Shown here piece after piece: positions 14,101 to 27,000 of a DNA stretch of 64,000 nucleotides; positions within the stretch are counted from its first letter, which is position 1; every line of letters begins with the position of its first letter. The notes beneath the pieces were generated by a model, which searched no databases, had not been told where the DNA came from, and saw nothing but the letters and a program-made list of their open reading frames with translations. The DNA comes from Varroa destructor (lineage: Eukaryota > Arthropoda > Arachnida > Mesostigmata > Varroidae): the NCBI RefSeq assembly GCF_002443255.2, contig NW_019211455.1, positions 32,205,778 through 32,269,777 on the forward strand, given 5' to 3'. The translations under genes and the position numbers were made by a program.

Positions 14101-17100
14101 TATACTAAAGCTAAAAAATGATGTTATAATCAGGGCTATAAAATACAGATCGTTAACCAAAGCTATGATCCGGAATGTTGATACCCGGCACCCTACTGTC
14201 TACTTTATACGCTCCCTAAAAAATAGATCGTCGCTGTGTTTTGAATTTATGCGGTTTGCATTACGGACCGTTGTAGCCCTACACAGAGAAGGATTAGGAA
14301 AATCAACGGCAGTCACTGCGTACCATTAAAACTGATAATTCAAATTAGCGCAAATAGTTTACATTGTGCACTTAGAATTGTGTTTATGTGTACTAGTTAG
14401 TTTTTTATTATAATAATCCAATTATCACCATATTTCGTATTAAATCCTACAGACGTTTCTACGTTTTTTTTTTTTTTAGATAGCATTGAGAAATTCGACC
14501 ATTGTCAGTAGAAGTGTGTGAAAATATTAAAACCGAATTATGTATCCTTGGCAACCTTATACAGGCAGTATCATGCAATATTTAAACTTTGGTCTCATAA
14601 TTAATTTACGCTTTATACAGATACCAGCGGCGCATCCTAGCGGTCAGTCATTCCGATAGTAATGTCACGCTCAGGTAAAAGAAATTGATAAGTTAATTAA
14701 TGACCCTTAATCTAATCCTTGATTATCTCCCTATTTACAAGGATCCTGTCGTCTGCTATAGTCGACACCTGGATCTACGGTTAGAGCCCACTCAGTTGTA
14801 GCGATCATTGACATAAAGTAAACTTTGTTGTTATAATTTATAGGTTTCCATGTCTTATCATTGTCGTCGTTGGGCAACTACTACCCAATGACCCTGCACC
14901 TTCCACTTGTATAAAAAATCGATCATTTAGTGAAATCTCGATTTTTATCTCGCGTCTAAATCTACCTGACAAAACGGTCAGCCAGGCAGAAATGGTGTTT
15001 GTCAACGCTATGCCTAACTTAGCGACTAAGGCTAGCTTGAAAGCTGACAGGTATACCAAGGTTAGCTTTAATTCGAGGCCGGCATCAAGGCTACCGTTCG
15101 TTCCGAGAACGAAACACTGCCATGTCACGAGCACGTCACAATAACGGACCGGAGTACCTCAATGAGAACAACTCTCAAAAATCAATGGGTTGAATATCAG
15201 TTTGCGTGGAGCCAAGACCATCATATGACTGCATTACTATAGACCGCGCTTCCGTCGATAGAACAATTCGACACTCATCAATGTTTTATCATTGTTCGTC
15301 CTTACTCCTTCGGTCTTTGTCGATTATATTTATTTAAAAAGGGTGTACTTCGAGTTTTGAGATATACGTTGGTGACGGCCAAACGGCCGAAGGGAGAACG
15401 TGATTTTACAAATGATAGGAGACAGATTGCGTACGACTCGTTTTTTTTTAGGAATCGATTACCCCTGTAAAAATATAGGCTAAAACTGAATAACCTTTAA
15501 TATCGATGAATCTCAACATTTTAGTCCAGTCAAAACATCGGCGATGTAATATTACACTGCATCTGTATATATATATATCAGCCTAACGTATATGTGCTTA
15601 GATGATTTTCGAAGAACAAGGTGACACCTTGAACTAGCATATGAGAAACAAACATAGGGAAAACTTGCCATTCTTGCCAAACTACCATTGCCACTTTCTT
15701 GTAATCTAAATATAAACTGTCATGTATTTGTTTACCGTTTTAAAATTCGACCTTCTATTACTAAAGTTCGACTAAAATTCGAAAAAAATCGCTCGAGGGA
15801 AATACACAAACGTGATATCTTACAGCTTCTGCTTTCTGTACAAACACACATCAGATGGAAAAGGATATGATAGTGAAACACCCGGACTAAAACTACGCAT
15901 TTCTTCTGAGGTCACTTTGACCGAATGAAAATGTAAGTTTAAGCGTCCGCTAGAGCCAACAGATGGCGCCAGCATCAGGTCGGCTCATGGTATCTAACTG
16001 GAATTTTCCAAGATGATTTTTTAGACTATTGAGCGTGTTTCCTGGCCCCATCGAGCTGTTGTTGTCACAAATAGCGATTTTATACGTTCAGTCATTAAGC
16101 TCGAAAAGCTGCACTCCTCACTATTTTTGTGCTGAAAAAATAACGGTTTGCGAAGTCGAAACATATACGCAGTAAGCGTAACCGCTTGCCGCTCGTAATA
16201 TAATCTCTTCAGAACTAAAGATGTCAACTTGAACGACAAACCATGTTCCGAATGGCCGCGTAGCGAACGGCAAGGAGGTGCACCCCTTAAGCAAGATGCA
16301 ACGCAGATGGTCCGAAAACTCTCTTCACACACAAAAGTGACCCAGCCGTTTACATGAATCAGGAAAGATCGAAAAACACAAAAAATGAAACAAAAGAACA
16401 TGGCTTTTGTCGCTTCCACAATAAATACACAAGACCGTTACCGACAATGAGAAATAGAACTCTTACTATACCCTTGAATACATACCAGAGTCTGTAAACC
16501 CCGGGCAGACCCTTAGAAGCTACGAAAGAGTACCCTTGATCAAAAAATGCACCTCTCTATGCACTGTATTGGGAAGGGAGTGTTGTACTATGAATTACTT
16601 AAACTCCATGAAAGAGTTATGGGATACGGGTATTCGTCTAAGTCACGAAACTGGCAGATAAAAACCTTGGATTGGGAAACGGTCAGACAAATTAGTATTG
16701 TTGCATGACGGTACCACATTGCACATTGCTCTGATGATCCAGTGATGCGTACATCCAATGGAAACCCTATCCCATTCGTCGCATAACCCGGGCATTGCCC
16801 CATTCGAGTATTATTTGTTTCGGTCAATAACGCATAGCCGGGAAGACAAATATTTCAAAACAGTGGCCGAGGTCCGCAAATGGGTCGCCTTCAATGACGA
16901 AGCTTTTGAATCTGCAGGTTACGTCAACTGCCATAAAAATTGACGAAAGTCGTTGGAAGTAAAGGAGGCCATTTTGTCTAAGATGTGTCCACTTGCTCGA
17001 AAGTTACAATAAATTAAAGTGGCTAAAACAATATAAACCTTCCGTTCAAGCTCATATTTTGATTGACATAAGTACTTACATAGTTATAGTACCAGTAACC

Positions 17101-18028
17101 TATATAAAATATTCTATTGGCAGGGCGATGGTTGGAGTAGAAAAGGGGCCGACTTGTGGGGTACCTCAGGAACAGGCTGTCCTGCATCTCCTGGAGGCCT
17201 CCACAAGGGTCCTTCCACACGGCGACATCGTCGCTCTGCGTCCAGGGGTTCGTTTCGCCAACAACAAATGGCAAGCAGCAATCAACAACAACAGCAACAA
17301 CAAAATACGGGAAAACGCGGTAATAGTCCACAGGTACGAGATGAAGCAACCGAACAATTCGATTGATTGTCTATATGATGAAAAAAAATACTAGATATGA
17401 ATAATACGCAAGTACAAGGATGGATTCAGTGTCTCTTACAATCTAGGGCTTCCGATCTTCAGCGTCAAAAGCCATCGGTGAACTTTAAGTTCTTATTCAC
17501 AGTAACTTATGGACTTGTCATCGATCACAGACAAGCCAGCGTAATGCGACTGATTTTCAAATATCTCGATCAGTGTAATTATTCACCTGAAAACGTATAT
17601 TTATTGTAAATTATTCAAGTGCTTTTTTGGTCCGCCAGCGAAGGGATTTGCCTACTATATAAAACCTGAAGTCCACTGTGCATATGATTAGGACTACGTT
17701 CGCATTCTTTAGCTCACTGTTATAGCCATATTTAGTTGCGTTTATCCTGTAGACTGCTGAAAGCGTCATTGAAAACCCATCTAACAGTTAAGTACCTAAA
17801 TGAACCAATTCTGTCGGGGCATGTCAAGTCAATCTCCAAGCTGATATTTCATCAAAATGTCTGGCATATATTTTTTTGCTTGATATTTTGTACGCTTGAT
17901 GATTTTGTTACGTGTGTGCTTGGTAGTACGTAAACGTTAAGTCAGGTTGCACTCAGTGGGTTGTCTTTCTGGATAAGACCAAATGTAACAATAGAGTTTT
18001 GATTAACCTTTGCAGTCAGCTATCAATG

Positions 18029-18084
<56 letters not shown>

Positions 18085-21000
18085 CAAACGTAGATCCATA
18101 TGCTTATTATTATTTTAAAATCGTTAATTTGCATCGACGCGCCCCTCGTATATGACCGTGATTACTGTTATTACTATTATTCTGAGCCTTAATTGAAGCA
18201 TGTGAGGTGCGGGTAATCATATTTTGTCTCTATCCAGGCTTTCTCTTTTTGACGCATACCCTTTAACCTAATATCTATACCTGTATCTATTCTCGTATCA
18301 GCCAGTTTCAAACTTAGAGTTGAACGCATGTCATTTAGGTGTATGTACATACATGTTTAATTTGTCGTATTCCGAAGCGATTTTGTAGCGGCGTTTTCGG
18401 CTTGAACTTTAGGCTACGATACGCCAGCGTAACGGCCTCCTCCTCAACATTAACAACATAAACAATAACAATAATAATAACGCAAACACCAGAAAAGGAG
18501 CTGCAGTCAATTGTCGCTCAACATTAATAACAGCCAACAACAACAAAAGCAGAGAACAACTGCCTCTTCACACACCTCCCCATTCTCGTGCAGCAACTCC
18601 ACCAGCAATACCAGAAAGATCAGTCAGCCAATATAAAGCTTGCATATCGATATATCGTTACCGACTTTTTTTTTCCAGAAATTGCAACGTACATATGAAC
18701 ACTGTAGCTTACGAATCTAGGAATAATTAATCAACAAACAAGATGGATTCGCCTAGCGTATATACAGTAGCTATATATATATAAGGTTGGTGAGAAAGTT
18801 CTCGCTGGAGCCGACAGATGGCGCCAGTTTAGCTGTTCGTATTTAGATAAAATTCCCTATAGCCGTTGTTTCGACCACTGGGCGTATGCCCTGTCTTTAT
18901 TGACCTGTTATCATTAGAAGTGGTAATTTGTTATGGGACTATCCGATATCGTCTTCTTCACCACTTGTGTGCTGGAAGGAGAAACAATTATTTACAAAGT
19001 CTACGGCGAACGTACAGCAAACGTTGCCACGTGCCAGTTCTAGCTCAGTCGCTTTAGAATTGAAGAGTTCAATTCAAGACAAACCACACTCTAGACCGTC
19101 GCAAGAAACGAGCGCTGACGATCTTGCAAACACAAGCTAAGCAAAACACGACACAATCGACTCAGGAACCTTCTGCAGAGGTGGGAGTGACTCACACGAC
19201 GGTTGTCAATAGTCTCTATGCACTATGTGCTTTTATAAAGTGAACGAAAATTGCAACATGCTTTTTTGCATCACTTGTAGGTCAGAAAAAAAAGTCCTTT
19301 CTATACACTACACAGAAGCGATACACTTCTATATCGACGATGAAAGATTGATACCTTACAGCAGTTTACGGTTCAAGATTGCACTCTACACATTGTAGGA
19401 TGAGTGGCATTATGAGCTACCAAAAGCCACAAAACAGTTGTAGGAGAAAGACTTTACCCCGATCAGGTTATTCTCCTGAGCCAACACGTTGGCAGAAAAG
19501 TTACATGGTCAGGCAACGACCGACGTGATACTGCTGCTTAACAATGCTACACACAACTTCAATAACCCATCGAGCGATAACAGATTTCTAATAAGAAACT
19601 CCGCCTTACTTGGTATTCTGCTCAAGCATTGCTTCATCTGATTATTACAAGACTTGATTAATGCAGCATAGTCAGGAAGGCAAGCACATCAGAACATAGG
19701 CCAAAATCCGCAAATAGGCCAAGGGATTTATAGACGAAGTGTTTCCTCGCGGAATATATCAGCTGCCGCGAAGATCGGTGACAGTCGTATAATGTAAAGC
19801 ACGTTACTATGATTAAAATGACCACTTGTTTAAAAATTGCAATAATTCAAAAGGCTAACAAAATGACGGGAAATTTCATATATATTCATACATATATTTA
19901 GCTTGTCTGTGACGTAAAGAGAGATGTTACTGGCCAGAACTAGCATTCATGTTAGAATTAACATAGCCTGATCTAAAACACTCCCCTTCGATATATTATT
20001 TCGTCGACAAAGTATTGGCTGCTTTTCTGGCTAGATGGCTTTAAAGTCTCAGCTATCAACGTTAGTACTATTTGAAAGCTGAGATTTGTCGGCAATAAAT
20101 CTACTATTATACACCGTTGGAGCGCCTTGGCCCTTCAGAGAAAGGACCTTGAAGGTGAAATTTGAAATTGTTGGAAGACTAGGGTATTTACTAACTAAAT
20201 TTCGTCTACTAACGACGCGTAGTTCAATTTCAAAGTCCACCGATTTCTCTCCTAATATATTACATATTATAGTAAAGATAGGGATTAACAGCATGAATCC
20301 TATAAAACGGTCTGCATCCGTTCCTATATTGCATATGAGAGGATGAAACTTCTCCTTTGCAGCTCACTCTTTACATCATGCGCATGTCGAATGTCTCTAA
20401 CCACTATTTATAAACTTGAATTTTTTTTGCATTCGATACTTAAGTCGTTAGGCCTTACTTCAGACGGGTCTTGTTGTTCGCGTGCTCTTGAATTCATACG
20501 TCTAGGCCCATGACTATCTCCACTGCTATTAAATATTCTAAAACACTTATTTAGCTTTAAATAATATATAGTTGTGATATGTCCACAGAACTAGATATAT
20601 TTGTATTGATCTATTCTCTAGACATGGTAGGTTCTCTATGTATCTGAACACTTTATTAGAACAAAGATGTAACGGCGTATTTGCACGACTGTACATGAAA
20701 TAAGTGTAATCCTAGTGTCTTATCATAATTATTTCTACAAGTTAGATAGAATACATGTGTGACCAAGTATCACGTAACGATTTCTATGCCAGTGCTGTCT
20801 GTTATCTACTTTTTGCCGGCTTTGCTTTCCACATTGCAGGCATGTATTTCCTCTCCGGTCCTATCCTATCGAACCCCAATGGGAAACGCGAGTTCGCTCA
20901 CTCTGAACACTTCTTCAGGTAGCCTCCTTCAGCTGCTCGATCCGACGTTAAACAATCAGCATAAGTCTCCATCTCCGGCTCATAGTCACGCCAACTCCCC

Positions 21001-24000
21001 GCAGAGTCTCAGTCCGTTAGGTCATCACCACAATCAGCACCGTTTAAGCGCTAGCCATACCGCGTCGCTTCACAACAACATTGTCGGCAATCAACAACTA
21101 CAGCATCACCGTTCTGTGGGTCGTTCACAGTCTGTTCGGACTGCGAAGAGACCCCAGACACTTGAAAACAGCACCAGGTACCAAAAACGTATTATTACGG
21201 AATATCACACATACATTGCATATAGTGTAACAATATGGTAGCGACTATATGATAGTGTTATTAAACGGACATTTGTACTAGAACTACGTAAGGCGGTACG
21301 GAGACTGTTCTTCAACCTAATCAAAACAAACCTGAATACTATATCGCACAGTTCAGTAGTACACGTTACATTTCTTTCGGTGTAGTGCTTATATCAACAT
21401 AAGCTTAGGCATTATCATGCTAGGTTCACAACACAGTAGTTTAGATATTAATTATGCATATAGATAAATGCATTTCTATATGTATATAAGAAAATCTATT
21501 GGAAGTACTGCCAGTTTGTTGATTTATCACGTTGCTACAAATAGAATATCTCGTAATTGGGGATAATTCCCCTAGAGGGGAGGAGAGCTTGGTAAAGAAC
21601 AAGTTTTCAAACAAAACCAAATAGAAGAAGCAGTATATGATTGTCGAAGAAGTACTGCCTCGATTGCGGAAGCGAGAGTATACACCTATAAAATATGTTT
21701 CATTATTTTGTCTAGTAAATGAAAATTAACTAATAGTAATAAGTCAAATAACGAAGGTTTGGAGCTCAGTATACCTGGTTTTTCAGCTTACTTAAGAACT
21801 TCACTCGTAGTCGGTAAGTTAACAGTATCTGTAAAGCTTCAATCTGCTTTTTCATTTGGTGGTTCATTCATTGGTCAAAACTGCTGGCAAAATCCTAGAA
21901 GAAGCTTGAGCTGTGGAAAACTATGAGATATTAGCAACCAGGTATCTTACCTGATAACAGATATCGATTTCTCAGTTACCTGATGATGTCCTAGCAGGTG
22001 CTTAAGATACTGACCGACGACAAACGTTATAATAGTCGTCGGACAATTGATTGTTGTAACACGCTTGTATAAGATGAAAATAGAGTAACGGATGCTTCCG
22101 AAGCTATCGGGTATTTCCAGTTTCCAATGGAATTTTTGCTTTTTTGCAAACAAATTTAGATTGATCAATGGGTATCGTAGAGAAGACCTTTTATTTGTCC
22201 TCATATAACGATATTTGCTTCTCCGGAATAACGCGGTAGTTAATAATCAACTTAGGCGGGATTATTAAAAAACTTTCGAAGTTTGTGTTCTAATAGGTAC
22301 GTACAATATCATAGCTTGAACAACACCTGGCAGACCAGGTCGTGAAAATAGTTTCGGGAATACCCGATATCTTCCGATATGGAAAAAGTGTCGTAGTGGA
22401 CGACTGATATTAGACATGAGTAACTTCAGTTTTTTTTTTTTTTGCCTAACAAAAAGGTAGCCGTTGACGAACTCGACTAATCATTTTTAAAAATTTTCTT
22501 CATTATGAAATGTGCCATTACGAATTTCATTTTCTAACGACCAGAATAACTGATAATGCGTCGGAGCAAAAGTCCGAAGTATATGGTGTGTGTAAGGAAA
22601 CCTCCCATTTAAACTTTTACAAGACGGCTATCCTATTTTGCCACGCCTAACTTGGTATTTTTGTAGAGAAGGGTGACCTTGCAGAGACAAAACTTTTTTT
22701 TTTTCATGTAGATAATTTCTATTCGATAGCTTCGTTCGCCAGCCGCTTCTAGTTCCACTAAAGGTAAATCATAACCTTTTTGAAATAAAGATCTGCTATT
22801 TTTTGGAACTACCTCATTGATTGCTGTTTTATATCGACGCGGAAAAATCAATCTTCATCACTTGTAGTAGCTTTGTGAAAGGTCTGTTATTGTGGTTGCG
22901 GGTTACTCGAGGCCAGACGAGTTGCAGAAAAGAAATGAGAAGCCTTTATGCTGTTCATTCAATTCAATGGCGAACACAAGGTCCAATTTTTAACTAAACC
23001 TAAGAGATTGAAAGTATCCGTCGGTAATCGTAGACTGCCGTTTATGTTACCGCTCAGGTCACGTGTCGTTACCCCTCCGAACGCAAATCATGATCGTCTT
23101 AAGATCGAAATCTGGCCTAACATTGAGCGTATGTGTCAAAGCTACCCATCCTTTTTCCTGCTTGTATCGAAATAGAATTACTACTCTTCGTCCTACGTAA
23201 TACACTTGTGGAGAGATTTGCGATTGCTCGGTAATTTCCATGGTTCCCTATTGAACACAGATGATTAACTAAAGCGAAACGCGTAAGCCTAATTCTAGGC
23301 CACTCCTAAACCTTGTACAATCTTTGCCGTACACGGAACAAGTATCCCGAAGTGCTTCGGCAGCTGTTCAAGCTCGGCAAAAGACGAAAATGCACTTGTT
23401 TTTTTTTTATCTGTCTGGAACTTCCATCTTTGGGGTCTAAACGACATTCAGTGTATAACCAAGCTGCCATGAACTTGCATAGGAAGGAGAGCACATTCGA
23501 ATAGCGATGTAGAAGTAAATAAACACTAAAGAGACAATAAAGAGGACAAGGATTAAAATATAATTCAGTGTTTCAACTCACTGTTTATTCAAGTACGTAT
23601 TGCGGTCTTAATATTTGGCAGAATTTTAACTTTACGCAGATATTCCAATGTCTATAGTCATAATGAAAAATGATAAAATGTTTTTATTTTCAAGCCAAAA
23701 TCTTCGTTATTCGTGTACCACCACAAGTTGAAACTGATATTGAAAAAAAAAAAGAAGTAGACATTCTTCTGCATGCATTCGAGGCAACTTTGTTTCACTA
23801 AGTAGAATTTACGAAATTACTTCGTAAAAAAATAAATTTTTAGGGGGTAAGATTATATATTGATACCTCGTGGGTTTACTGGAAAAATAGTCGTTTTGCT
23901 AACTTTGTCCTACATCATCGAGTTTTGGGACGTCTGACATGGATATCTCAGGTTGGTAAAAACAATGTTTTCGATTTTCAGATCTTTCCTTCTGCGTGCT

Positions 24001-27000
24001 TTTTCCTATGTATTCCTAGGCTGACTGTAATTTTGTCATTTGGTCAACAGGATCTTATCCAACGTATTTCTGTAATGTACGCACTCTATGCGAGGAAGGC
24101 TTTAACTGAAAAGTTTTCCGAGCATGGATTGTTAGCTTTAGACGGTATCTTGAAAGCGGGAGACGCATCTCGTTTCGCTGAGACGGACCGTTTCGAAATG
24201 CTTTTGACGGAAAGTGATCTAAAAGAAGGCCATGAATTGATCAAGAAGATAGTCTGCGTTCATGCGCCTATAAGCAGCTATTCTGATTCAATGAGACTTG
24301 CTCAAAAATTAGAACGTTGAGAAGAGAATAGGACAACATGGCTTTTAGTTGGCTTTCGATATTTCGTCTGGCATTGAGCAAGATACAGTGACAATGATCT
24401 ACATAGAATTGTTATGCGTGACTAGAGGTCATGTGGAGCAGAGGACGAAATGGTTGGCTTTGAAAAATACGTCTAAGCCCAGACCCCATCTGAAAAAGAG
24501 CCATCATTTTCGTGGGCTAGATTAATGGAGGCTTTACAAACTACGAATGAAAAATGGGTGTTCGATGCGGTTCACTATAAGAGAAATAGGCAAGTGCTAG
24601 ACCCCATAGAGGAGAGATGGCTGATGCCTCCCCCTAAGTCAGTCCTCGATTTTATCTACTCACAAGTCGTAGTCTCAGATAATTTTCGATAGTGTTTGTT
24701 CCGTTTAACTTAAGATATCATTACATCGCGTTGACGCATCGAAAAAGTTACGTTTACGTGAACTAAATAATAATTGAGCATTTAAAATACAGTAAAAACG
24801 GATAGCCGAAGTGAGAACAGGCGCACAACTTAGAGGTCCTATAAGTATAGAACCACTAGTACAATGTCACTATAAGACGATAACACAATCTATAGAAGAT
24901 AGCAGCTATTGTACTATAAAGGTTTTGTTTTCAGTGCCTCTTTTTACAGGTAGTGCAGTATTTTTTGGACTAGACTGTATTCTTAGTTTCGTGATTTTTT
25001 ACTACGCAAAAAAATCTTAATCTGACATTGCCTTTTCCCGATCACTGTAGTTGTTATAGACGAGTACCGCCATTCCATTCCATCAAGTTCCTCAACGACT
25101 AGAGGTCTTTACTGTTCCAGTGAAACTGGGAAATATAGCCGTCATTGTTTGGCTTATGCCGCTAATTCATCGTAGTCCATCGTAAATTACCGGTAGCATT
25201 GAACATTATCTCACTATAGCGCAATTCAGTTGTGCCTAACAATGGACTAGGCGAAATTCGTGTACGTTTTTGACGTACCCGATGGCAGGTATATCGATCA
25301 ACTTCACTAACAGGACCTGCAGGTAAAAAAATAGTTTCTTAATCGTTACTCGGCATGCACACTCGAATTCTCTATAGAAAAATTAAAACAAAAATATCTA
25401 GCCCGCTATCACCGCAGATGAAAGGTTTATTCGAGCTTGTTGATGGTATTTTTAGCATCAGTTATAACGGCTGGAGTGCGCAGGGTTGGCTACGACCATT
25501 GATTGTGCCATCCACCTATTTTGGCTAACAAGCACTCAACGTTAGATTTCTACCAAAATGGTGCATGTATCATTGTCTTTACCAGTACGCCTGGCAAGTC
25601 TCTCATATTAGAGACGACCTAGCTAGCAAGTACACTATAACTATAGCGCGGTAAACTTTAGATGGCGCTTTGCGTTTTACATGTTTAATCAGAATTGAAT
25701 GGAAGCTGGCCTTTTTTGTTCAGTAATGAAACGAAGCCCATTCTCGCATCGTAGAGTCCATATAAGTTCTATCCGTTTTATTGTGTTACTTTATGGAGCA
25801 TATTAATCAAACATTTTCTACAACAGTGACCTATTGGATATTTCAATCTCGTTTCACGTTCCAATATGGCCAGACTCTGCCAACAGTCACAGCATAGGTT
25901 GGTCGGTACTGAAAAAGTAAATATTAAGGGGCGGTCTACTTGTAATAATGCTAATGGCCAGCCGAAGTATAAATACAGTGCCTTACGTGACTTGATTTCA
26001 GGTTCCGCCAGCGAATCGCGTCTATACCGGGCGAGCGCGGGAGTGCAGGCTGCGTAGGAGAGTGGGACTCGAGCGGGATCGAACCTGCTACCTCTGGACA
26101 TCTCGGCCACGCGGCATGGAACGCATCCTCGGCGAACAGCGTTTATGGTGCATACAGATTTGGACGTCTGAAACGTTCATAAACGCAGTTTATAAATAAG
26201 CTACGATTCGCCGTTTATTGGGTTATTCATACAGAAATAACACACGATTTGACAAAAAAAAATATTACAGATTAATACCGAACGCCGCGGACCGTGTAAC
26301 AGGCAAACAGACGGTTAACTACCGTGTGCCAACAACGGTAGTTTTTGCTTGGGCACTTCCACCACTCGGGGTATTTGTCAGAACCGTATTGAGGAAACGA
26401 TCGATTTTGTGCTTATCTAAGCGTATTTATTTGGGTTTTTTTTGCATAGTTTGCGTATTGATATCCGTTCTAATATTTCATAGATAGACAACTTTTCATA
26501 TTGAAATTTGCTCGTGCTCCACACCAGTAAAATAGTACCAAGGTATTTGTACAGCTGTGTGTATAAATCATTCGGAACAAACGTCCGTAAGATAGAGTTC
26601 CAGCAACATGGACGCTGTACATTAACAAGGTATAGATACATTAAGGTCTCCCATAACGTACGTGATGCATAGTACACACATTACTCGGGTCTTAAATTGT
26701 TTCCCGCAGACAACCTGACGTATCTTGGGAATAAGAGGATATCTTGTCAATCATGTTTTCCCTACATCTGATTACAATGGATTTTGAAAGCTTCATCTTA
26801 TGCGATCATTCCGAATATGGATTTAAAATTAAAATATATATAATCAAAGAGTTTCCTATTGTTCGTTATAAGCTATTCGAGTTTCTAAGAATCGGATTAC
26901 TTTCACAAAAACTGACCAAGGGTATAAAAGCTGATTTAGCCATTTATGCTCTTCTAGTATACGAGCTTTTCGTCGACATTGATTGACGCTGGATGGTTAA

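Noticed and set aside
16021..16419. 132-codon - strand open frame
   Set aside because: Antisense of mariner copy 1; the + strand reading contains recognisable transposase motifs.
24316..24348. Possible 33-base intron that would repair the first break in the FADD-like sequence
   Set aside because: Much shorter than any other intron in the window (the shortest is about 180 bases) and below the usual spliceosomal minimum; a frameshift and stop are simpler.
25866..26057. Open frame ending SGSASESRLYRASAGVQ, considered as the missing RGK exon between D and E
   Set aside because: Its phases (1 to 2) are the reverse of what is needed, and it abuts the tRNA-like repeat.
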